Source of the DNA: Bifidobacterium breve
Lineage (GTDB): Bacteria > Actinomycetota > Acidimicrobiia > Acidimicrobiales > Ilumatobacteraceae
Assembly (NCBI GenBank): GCA_945871625.1
Contig: CAMBWL010000070.1
Span: forward strand, 1 to 5,282
Reading direction: 5' to 3'
DNA length: 5,282 bases
The notes below the pieces were generated by a model. It was not told the DNA's origin and searched no databases. It saw nothing but the letters and a program-made list of their open reading frames with translations. The position numbers and the translations under genes are program-made. How positions within the stretch are numbered: the first letter of the stretch is position 1; the number at the start of each line of letters is the position of its first letter. Positions 1 through 5,282 of this stretch are shown here, piece after piece.

Positions 1-2204
1 GCATCAATCACTGCTGATTGCACTGCTGGCGTCGAGCCGATCGTGCCTGATTCGCCGATGCCTTTTGCGCCGAGTGGGTTGACAAATGTCGGCGTCTCCA
101 TGTGTACGACTTCGATACTCGGCAATTCGACCGCCGAAATAAATGTATATTCAGTGAAATTGGTTGTCAATGGGTTGCCGTCGCTGTCGTAGCGAAACTC
201 TTCGAGCAGCGCTTGAGCCGTGCCCTGGGCGATACCGCCATGAATCTGGCCGTCAAGTATCAACGGATTAACAACTTTGCCGGCATCATCACAGGCGATA
301 TGACGACGGTGTTTCACTTGACCCGTTTCGGTGTCGACTTCAACGATCGCGATGTGTGCACCAAACGGAAACGTCGCCGAACTTGCGACGAAAATACCAT
401 CGTGAGTAAGGCCAGTTTTGGCATCTGCAGTTTTTGCGACATCAGACCAAGATTTAGAAATTGAAGGTGTGCCTGCAACATAAAAAGCGCCCGTTGTTTT
501 GTCGAGCACGATGTCGTTTTCGTTGGCTTCAAGCAACTGCGCGGCGAGTTTGCGTGCTTGGTCGACGAGTTCAATCGAAACTTTCTGCACAGCGGCACCA
601 CCTTGTTGCAAAGAGCGTGAACCCATCGTGCCACCGCCACTCGGCACTAAGTCAGTATCGCCCCAGACGACGTCAATGTCTTCGATGTCGATGCCAGTTT
701 CACTGCTGGCGATCATCGCCCACGAAGTTACATGTCCTTGACCGTGTGGTGAGGTGCCTGTGTACACGACTGCTCGACCATTCGGCAAAATATTTATTTT
801 GGCGTGTTCATGTTTCGGGTCGACGCCACCTGTGACTTCGACATAGACGCTCACACCAATGCCAAGTTGCACTTTGTCGCCGCGTTTGCGACGCTCGGCT
901 TGCTCGGCGCGTGCCTCAGAATATTTCGCTACATCCATTGCCTTGTCGAGCGCAGCACTGTAGTCGCCAACATCATATGTATGACCAATTTTTGTTTGGT
1001 ATGGCTGCATGAATTTTGGAATCAGGTTCATGCGGCGAACTTCGGCGGGGTCTTTGCCGATTTCAGCGGCAAATAAATCCATTGCTCGTTCGATTGCTGC
1101 TGTCGCTTCTGGTCGACCAGCGCCTCGATAGGCGACAATCGGAGTCGTGTTGGTGACTACTGAAGTGGTTCGGCATTCGATTTTTTCAATGTCATAAACA
1201 CCCTGCGACATTGGGCGAGTCATAAACGGGGCGAGCACCGTGCCAACCTCAACCCAGCCACCAGAGTCTTGAATTGCATTCAACTGATATGCAGTAACAC
1301 GACCTGCTTTGGTGCCGCCGATAGTGATGTATTGCAACTGGGCTCGCCCGTGACCCAAACTGATCATTGACTCACTGCGCGTTTCGCGCCAGCGCACTGG
1401 TTTGCCAAGATGCTTTGAAATATTGCCGAGAAGAAGTTCTTCTGAGTATGCGCTGATTTTCGCGCCGAAACCGCCGCCCACATCTGGTGTGATGATACGA
1501 ATTTTTTCGGCGTCGATCTTGTTGGCTTTGGCAACTTCGTCCCGCACACCTTGGGCGTGTTGCGTTGAGATCCATTGAATTAGTCGACCATCGAGCCAAG
1601 TTGCGGCAGAACCGCGAGCTTCTAATGGGCAAGGTGCGACTCGCTGGTTCATGAAACGACCCTTAACGACAACTTCGCAGTCTTTAAATAACTCGTCGCC
1701 TGTGTTGTCGGGCATGCCCATCTCGACGGTGCCCATAACAATGTTCGTGCCGCACCCTTCATAAATAAGTGTCTTGCTCGTCATCGCTTGCTCAAGGTCG
1801 ATCAGCGGTTCAAGAGTTTCGTATTCAACGATCGCTTTCTCAATTGCATCTTCGCCTTGATCAGGTCGCTGGGTGACGACTGCGGCGACGAGTTCTCCGA
1901 CCCAGCGCACTTTGCCGATCGCCAAATGTGCACGCTTGGCCGCAGCATTAAAATTTGATGGCTCTTCTTCAAGTCCAAGATCTTGCGCAGTGAAAACAGC
2001 GACGACACCAGGTGAAGTTTTACAATCGGACAAATCAATCTTGGTGATTTTTGCGTGGGCAACTATTGATCTGACATACGTGACATGAAGTGCGCCAGCA
2101 AAGAGCGGCTCATCGTTCAGGTCTTCGATGTACTTGCCACCAGACGTCAAAAATTTTGGGTCTTCTTTGCGTAAGACTCGATTACCCAGAACGCTTCCAG
2201 CCAC
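1..2204 (-). CDS. Xanthine dehydrogenase/CO dehydrogenase-family molybdopterin-binding (large) subunit, form II CoxL-like; 3' end cut by window edge
   Basis: This is the catalytic large subunit of a molybdenum hydroxylase, which binds the Mo-pterin cofactor and oxidises a substrate using water-derived oxygen. My translation is open from a GTG at 2204 to the left edge, giving 734 codons without a stop. An aldehyde oxidase/xanthine dehydrogenase a/b hammerhead domain lies at about residues 10-125, followed by two Mo-cofactor-binding domains at about 155-390 and 415-730. Visible motifs are STQ (213-215), GGGFGAK (243-249), AYRGAGR (358-364), PHGQGH (486-491) and GIGESG (715-720); Glu718 is the expected catalytic base. 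AYRGAGR is the form II signature, and the Cys of the AYRCSFR loop in Mo-Cu CO dehydrogenase is absent, so CO oxidation is not supported and the substrate is unknown. Family members run about 760-800 residues, so a few tens of C-terminal residues are probably off-window. FAD (CoxM) and 2Fe-2S (CoxS) partners are not seen. A TGA at 2214-2216 lies in frame just upstream, so GTG is the first possible start. The family call is very secure; the substrate is not. Confidence 0.95.
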   Translation of the reverse strand, partial: MAGSVLGNRVLRKEDPKFLTSGGKYIEDLNDEPLFAGALHVTYVRSIVAHAKITKIDLSDCKTSPGVVAVFTAQDLGLEEEPSNFNAAAKRAHLAIGKVRWVGELVAAVVTQRPDQGEDAIEKAIVEYETLEPLIDLEQAMTSKTLIYEGCGTNIVMGTVEMGMPDNTGDELFKDCEVVVKGRFMNQRVAPCPLEARGSAATWLDGRLIQWISTQHAQGVRDEVAKANKIDAEKIRIITPDVGGGFGAKISAYSEELLLGNISKHLGKPVRWRETRSESMISLGHGRAQLQYITIGGTKAGRVTAYQLNAIQDSGGWVEVGTVLAPFMTRPMSQGVYDIEKIECRTTSVVTNTTPIVAYRGAGRPEATAAIERAMDLFAAEIGKDPAEVRRMNLIPKFMQPYQTKIGHTYDVGDYSAALDKAMDVAKYSEARAEQAERRKRGDKVQLGIGVSVYVEVTGGVDPKHEHAKINILPNGRAVVYTGTSPHGQGHVTSWAMIASSETGIDIEDIDVVWGDTDLVPSGGGTMGSRSLQQGGAAVQKVSIELVDQARKLAAQLLEANENDIVLDKTTGAFYVAGTPSISKSWSDVAKTADAKTGLTHDGIFVASSATFPFGAHIAIVEVDTETGQVKHRRHIACDDAGKVVNPLILDGQIHGGIAQGTAQALLEEFRYDSDGNPLTTNFTEYTFISAVELPSIEVVHMETPTFVNPLGAKGIGESGTIGSTPAVQSAVID

Positions 2205-2209
2205 AGTTT

Positions 2210-2215
2210 CCTCTC
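2210..2215 (-). promoter_or_regulatory. Ribosome binding site of the molybdenum hydroxylase gene
   Basis: On the minus strand GAGAGG sits five bases upstream of the GTG at 2204. This is a good Shine-Dalgarno match at normal spacing. It supports the non-ATG start, because an in-frame TGA at 2214-2216 excludes any earlier start and the first in-frame ATG lies more than 100 codons downstream, inside the hammerhead domain. Confidence 0.75.
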
Positions 2216-2219
2216 AGTA

Positions 2220-2235
2220 ATTCAGCAGCCTGAAT
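2220..2235 (-). repeat. Small inverted repeat (6-bp stem, 4-base loop) in the gap before the hydroxylase gene
   Basis: On the minus strand ATTCAG and CTGAAT flank a GCTG loop, a perfect six-pair stem with a four-base loop. It lies in the 48-base gap between the septum initiator stop codon and the ribosome binding site of the hydroxylase gene. The stem is AT-rich and no U-run follows, so it is not a convincing intrinsic terminator. It could be a weak mRNA structure or operator half-sites, or it could be chance. Confidence 0.3.
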
Positions 2236-2252
2236 CTATATGATTTCGTCGC

Positions 2253-2684
2253 TTACGGCTGAAGCGGATTCAAAATTTCAATGCCGCTATTGCGTATTGC
2301 CTGCGCCAAGCGCACTTGCAAAATGTTGGTCACAACCGTGTAGGGCCATTGATCTGGCAGATCGGCTGTCGCATTCGGCACAACTAGCATCGGCACACGC
2401 TTTTCGCTCGGCAGCAAGTAACCCAGCTGTGATCTGATTGCTTCTTGCATTCCTTGTGGAGTTTTCAAAACATCGACTTCGTCTTGTAGCGAGTCGTTGA
2501 TGTCTTCAAATGCGGCGAACTGCTCATTTTTTTCGGCAACAGCCGAGCGTTGACTTGTCCAAGTGCGCATCGGTATCACGAACAAGGCGAGTGAGACGGC
2601 GCCGATGAACAACGCCCCAACTGGCACGATTGCAAACCTGCTTCGACGACCGCCGGCAAAGCGCGTTTCAGTGGTCGTACTCAT
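2253..2684 (-). CDS. FtsB/DivIC-type septum formation initiator, single-pass membrane protein
   Basis: This 143-residue protein has the layout of the FtsB/DivIC cell-division family: a short basic cytoplasmic tail (RRSR at 13-16), one membrane segment at about 17-38, then an extracytoplasmic coiled coil at about 42-76, followed by the family-like stretch IRSQLGYLLPSEK (83-95). In known members the coiled coil pairs with FtsL and helps the FtsQ-FtsL-FtsB complex activate septal peptidoglycan synthesis. After residue 100 there is a tail of about 40 residues with an amphipathic-looking stretch (116-131) that I do not recognise. The ATG at 2684 directly follows an in-frame TAG, and the next Met is residue 39 beyond the membrane segment, so the start is firm. 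It lies 36 bases after eno, as in other actinobacteria. Whether it should be named FtsB or DivIC cannot be settled from sequence reading alone. Confidence 0.88.
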   Translation of the reverse strand: MSTTTETRFAGGRRSRFAIVPVGALFIGAVSLALFVIPMRTWTSQRSAVAEKNEQFAAFEDINDSLQDEVDVLKTPQGMQEAIRSQLGYLLPSEKRVPMLVVPNATADLPDQWPYTVVTNILQVRLAQAIRNSGIEILNPLQP

Positions 2685-2697
2685 CTATCTATTCTGC

Positions 2698-2702
2698 CCT
2701 CC
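2698..2702 (-). promoter_or_regulatory. Ribosome binding site of the septum initiator gene, long spacer
   Basis: GGAGG on the minus strand is the strongest Shine-Dalgarno core in the window, but it lies 13 bases from the ATG at 2684, longer than the usual 5-9. No closer start is possible, because a TAG directly precedes the ATG in frame. The long spacing may lower translation relative to enolase; this is inference. Confidence 0.55.
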
Positions 2703-2713
2703 GCAAGCTTGCG
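2702..2713. repeat. 12-base perfect palindrome between eno and the septum initiator gene
   Basis: CGCAAGCTTGCG is a perfect self-complementary 12-mer in the 36-base gap after the eno stop codon, sharing its edge base with the GGAGG ribosome binding site. With no natural loop it would fold only as a four-pair stem with an AGCT loop, so it is not a terminator. It could be a dimeric protein-binding site or chance. Confidence 0.3.
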
Positions 2714-2720
2714 AAGTGCG

Positions 2721-3998
2721 TTATTTGGTGGAGTGCCCGAACAATGTTGGGTATTTGGCGTGGGAACCAAGGTGCTGCTCAATGCGCAATAGCTGGTTAT
2801 ATTTCGCGACTCTGTCACTTCGTGCTGGCGCACCAGTTTTAATTTGTCCACAATTTGTCGCCACGGCAAGGTCGGCAATCGTCGAGTCTTCGGTTTCGCC
2901 GCTGCGGTGACTCATCACACTGGCATAGCCGTTTGCATTTGCCAACCCGACGGTGTCGAGCGTCTCGGTGAGTGTGCCGATCTGGTTGACCTTGATCAAC
3001 ACGCTGTTGGCAATTTTTTTATCGATACCAAGTTGCAGTCGCCTGGGGTTGGTCACGAAGACATCATCGCCAACAAGCTGTACTCGCGAACCCAAGGCGC
3101 TCGAAATCGCACTCCATCCATCCCAGTCGTTTTCAGCCATGCCATCTTCAATCGAAACGATCGGGTATCGACCAACTAGTTGCAACCACCATGAAACAAG
3201 TTCGTCGCTGGTCAAAACTTTGTTTTCACCAGCCAAGTGATAACGAGAATCTTTATAAACTTCGCTCATTGCTGGGTCGAGCGCGATTGAAATATCTTTG
3301 CCAGGTTTAAAACCCGCCTTAGCAATTGCCTCAACCAAGAACTCGATAGCCGACTCGTTATTCGCAAGATCCGGCGCAAAGCCACCTTCGTCGCCGACCG
3401 CAGTCGACAAACCTTTGGCCTTGAGCAGCGACTTAAGAGTGTGGTACGTCTCGACGCCCCACTGCAAAGCCTGGCTGAAACTTGTTGCACCGATCGGCAT
3501 GATCATGAACTCTTGCAAGTCAATGTTGTTATCGGCGTGAACACCGCCATTCAGCACATTCATCATCGGCACGGGCATCGTCACGGCTTTGTCACCACCA
3601 ATTGATTTGTAAAGCGGAAGTTTTTTGTCGGATGCCGCAGCATGCGCATTGGCAAGGCTGACGCCCAGCATTGCATTAGCACCAAGTCGGGATTTGTTTT
3701 CGGTGTTGTCGAGCGCAATCAATTTGTGATCCAGAGATTTCTGGTCGGCAGCATCAAGACCAACTATCTCTTTGGCAATTTCGGTGTTGACGTTATTTAC
3801 GGCGTTCGAAACACCTTTGCCCGAGTATCGCGAAGAGCCATCACGCAATTCGACGGCTTCATGCTCGCCAGTTGAAGCACCCGAAGGCACAATGGCTCGG
3901 CCAAACGCCCCAGACACGAGAGTTATCTCAACTTCAACCGTTGGGTTGCCGCGCGAATCGAGCACTTCTCGGGCATGAACTTTTTTAATCGGCGCCAT
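2721..3998 (-). CDS. eno: Enolase (phosphopyruvate hydratase, EC 4.2.1.11)
   Basis: Enolase interconverts 2-phosphoglycerate and phosphoenolpyruvate in glycolysis and gluconeogenesis, in the cytoplasm, with Mg2+. The 425-residue length is typical for bacteria and the protein is complete. Landmarks in order are the mobile loop SGASTGEHEA (39-48), HADNN (154-158), QEFMI with Glu163, GDEGG with Glu204, the metal ligands Asp241 (ALDPAMSE), Glu284 (SIEDG) and Asp311 (GDDVFVTNP), the signature IKVNQIGTLTET with catalytic Lys336, SHRSGETED with His364, and GQIKTGAP with Lys387. All expected catalytic and metal-binding residues are present. The ATG at 3998 opens the standard N-terminus (MAPIKKVHAREVLDSRGNP). 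An AAGG motif at 4008-4011 lies nine bases upstream and can serve as ribosome binding site. The gene follows mazG by 32 bases and precedes the septum initiator gene by 36, so shared transcription is likely. Nothing about it is odd. Confidence 0.99.
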   Translation of the reverse strand: MAPIKKVHAREVLDSRGNPTVEVEITLVSGAFGRAIVPSGASTGEHEAVELRDGSSRYSGKGVSNAVNNVNTEIAKEIVGLDAADQKSLDHKLIALDNTENKSRLGANAMLGVSLANAHAAASDKKLPLYKSIGGDKAVTMPVPMMNVLNGGVHADNNIDLQEFMIMPIGATSFSQALQWGVETYHTLKSLLKAKGLSTAVGDEGGFAPDLANNESAIEFLVEAIAKAGFKPGKDISIALDPAMSEVYKDSRYHLAGENKVLTSDELVSWWLQLVGRYPIVSIEDGMAENDWDGWSAISSALGSRVQLVGDDVFVTNPRRLQLGIDKKIANSVLIKVNQIGTLTETLDTVGLANANGYASVMSHRSGETEDSTIADLAVATNCGQIKTGAPARSDRVAKYNQLLRIEQHLGSHAKYPTLFGHSTK

Positions 3999-4030
3999 CG
4001 GCTTCTACCTTAGTGTCGTCAAGCGACCGT

Positions 4031-5282
4031 CTATTTTAATTGGTGCCGTTTGACGTCTTCCCATAGTTCGTCAAGTTGGGCGAGCGAGCAATCTTTGAGT
4101 TTCAAGTTGCGTTGTTCGGCAAGTGCAACCACAGATTCGAATCTGCGGCGAAATTTGTCGGCGGCCGAGCGCAGGGCAGTTTCGGCGTCGATGCCCAGAT
4201 GGCGCGACAAGTTGACGACACTGAACAACACATCGCCGAGTTCGAGGGCAACTTCTTTGGATTTACTGTCTTGTTTTATTGCGTTGCTCAATTCGACGAG
4301 TTCTTCGGTGATCTTGGCTGAAGCACCTTTGCTGTCGGGCCAGTCAAAACCAAACTCTGCCGCACGCTTTTGTACTTTGGTCGAATACATCAGCGATGGC
4401 GCGGAAGTTGCGACACCATCAAAAACTGATTTTTCAGTCACGTCGCCGCGTTCCTGTTGCTTGATCGCATCCCAATTTGAGACAACTTCTTCGGCTGAGT
4501 CGGCGTTCACATCGCCAAACACATGCGGGTGACGACGAACCAGTTTGTCATGAATTGAACGGGCTACATCGGCGATGCTGAAGCGCCCTTGTTGTTCGGC
4601 GATCGTTGCGTGAAATTCGACTTGGTAAAGCAGGTCTCCAAGTTCTTCGATAAATTTTTCATCCGTCGACTCGTCTGCCGGGTCAAGCGCATTGATCGCG
4701 TCGACGACTTCGTAAGTCTCTTCAATCAGATAACGGATGAGCGAATCGTGGGTTTGTTTTTCATCCCATGGGCATTGTTCGCGCAGAGTGCGGGCGAGGT
4801 TGTGCAACTTGGCGAGTTCTCCGGCGATCGGTTCTGAAAGTTTTGGAATATAAATCGAGGTCAAATGATCGGGTTCGATTTCACGGTCCATGTTCTGCCA
4901 AGTGGTATGAATAATTTTCTGGTCAGAAAGACCGAGGTGATGCAAAATCACGACGGGTTCGTCGCCGCTTGCCGATTCGTAAGCCAACTTGATGTTCGAC
5001 ATCACCCAGTTGGCGTGACACTGAGCCACAAGTAACGGGCCGGTCTCGCCGGCTGCGAGTTCAGCAAAACGATGACCGTCAATTAGTCGCACACCGGCAT
5101 CGACGGGGTCGATCTGCAGCGCACTCCAAGCCGCGTCAAGAAAACTCATCGCCGGAATCAGTGTCGTGGTGACAGATTTGTCTTGCAGCAAAAGTTGCAC
5201 CGTGTGTTCGAGCACAAGAGGCGAGCCAGGCACGGCATACAAAATATTCCCGTGTTTTTGTGCCTCGATTATCAATCGACCA
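4031..5282 (-). CDS. mazG: YabN-like tetrapyrrole-methylase domain / MazG nucleoside triphosphate pyrophosphohydrolase fusion; 5' end cut by window edge
   Basis: The frame is open to the right edge, so the N-terminus is missing; the TTG at 5275 is internal, not the start. Residues here count from that TTG (414 codons to the TAG at 4031). Residues 1 to about 150 match the later part of a tetrapyrrole (corrin/porphyrin) methylase-like domain as in Bacillus YabN, with YAVPGSPLVLEHTV (13-26) and SFLDAAWSALQIDP (44-57). A full MazG with two repeats follows: CPWDEKQTHDSL (168-179), EETYE (185-189) with EELGD (210-214), then EELVE (324-328) with ELGDVL (345-350). Both repeats keep the EExxE and ExxD acidic motifs that hold Mg2+. 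MazG hydrolyses NTPs to NMPs plus pyrophosphate, clearing unwanted nucleotides. The role of the methylase domain in such fusions is unclear, and its N-terminal part cannot be judged here. The gene lies 32 bases before eno. The MazG call is very secure and the fusion call is strong. Confidence 0.95.
   Translation of the reverse strand, partial: GRLIIEAQKHGNILYAVPGSPLVLEHTVQLLLQDKSVTTTLIPAMSFLDAAWSALQIDPVDAGVRLIDGHRFAELAAGETGPLLVAQCHANWVMSNIKLAYESASGDEPVVILHHLGLSDQKIIHTTWQNMDREIEPDHLTSIYIPKLSEPIAGELAKLHNLARTLREQCPWDEKQTHDSLIRYLIEETYEVVDAINALDPADESTDEKFIEELGDLLYQVEFHATIAEQQGRFSIADVARSIHDKLVRRHPHVFGDVNADSAEEVVSNWDAIKQQERGDVTEKSVFDGVATSAPSLMYSTKVQKRAAEFGFDWPDSKGASAKITEELVELSNAIKQDSKSKEVALELGDVLFSVVNLSRHLGIDAETALRSAADKFRRRFESVVALAEQRNLKLKDCSLAQLDELWEDVKRHQLK

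Noticed and set aside
102..1076. Several plus-strand open frames of 80-124 codons at the left side
   Set aside because: They overlap the continuous molybdenum hydroxylase frame on the minus strand, and their Cys/Arg-rich translations look like shadow frames with no domain.
314..2062. Short minus-strand frames (314-640, 1364-1549, 1372-1632, 1802-2062) that might suggest a broken gene
   Set aside because: They are out of frame with the hydroxylase. Translating from the GTG at 2204 gives one uninterrupted frame to the left edge, so there is no frameshift or pseudogene.
2235..2263. Possible promoter before the hydroxylase gene (TATAGA with TTCAGC 17 bases upstream, minus strand)
   Set aside because: The -10 matches four of six consensus bases and the -35 only three of six; this level of match is common by chance, so it is not listed as a feature.
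4016..4021. TTGACG on the minus strand as a -35 box for eno
   Set aside because: The position 17 bases downstream falls on the eno start codon and has no -10-like sequence, so it cannot drive eno from there.
4050..4532. Plus-strand open frame of 160 codons opposite mazG
   Set aside because: It lies wholly antisense to a clear MazG reading frame, and its translation is Ser-rich with no recognisable domain, as expected of a shadow frame.
5273..5275. TTG as the start codon of the mazG gene
   Set aside because: The frame is open upstream to the window edge, and a start here would remove the N-terminal half of the methylase-like domain, so it is most likely an internal Leu codon.

Overview
The window shows four protein genes, all on the minus strand and packed head to tail with gaps of 32, 36 and 48 bases. 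In transcription order (right to left) they are: a 5'-truncated YabN-like tetrapyrrole-methylase/MazG fusion (5282 to 4031), enolase (3998 to 2721), a small FtsB/DivIC-type septum formation initiator (2684 to 2253), and the large molybdopterin-binding subunit of a xanthine dehydrogenase/CO dehydrogenase-family molybdenum hydroxylase (2204 to 1, cut by the left edge). No stretch over 300 bases lacks a gene. I see no tRNA, rRNA, insertion sequence, CRISPR array, attachment site or origin.

The order mazG - eno - FtsB/DivIC is known from actinobacterial chromosomes (for example around eno in Mycobacterium tuberculosis). Together with the protein sequences it suggests an actinobacterium. Three lines sampled by hand range from 40 to 58% G+C, so the window is near 50%, which is low for a classical high-GC actinobacterium. 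A lineage such as Acidimicrobiia or a freshwater or marine actinobacterium is possible, but this is inference and nothing here fixes the genus. The window reads as a bacterial chromosomal core region, not a mobile island.

The first three genes are housekeeping: removal of non-canonical or damaged NTPs (MazG), glycolysis (enolase) and cell division (FtsB/DivIC). Short gaps and shared strand suggest co-transcription. The fourth gene is accessory and metabolic. It carries the AYRGAGR active-site loop of the so-called form II enzymes rather than the Cys-containing loop of true Mo-Cu CO dehydrogenase, so its substrate is unknown. Its FAD and 2Fe-2S partner subunits are not in the window and may lie beyond the left edge.

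I did not find an undescribed system. The points most worth a second look are the junction where a molybdenum hydroxylase follows the cell-division gene, the methylase-MazG fusion in an actinobacterium-like gene order, and a small hairpin in the gap before the hydroxylase gene.
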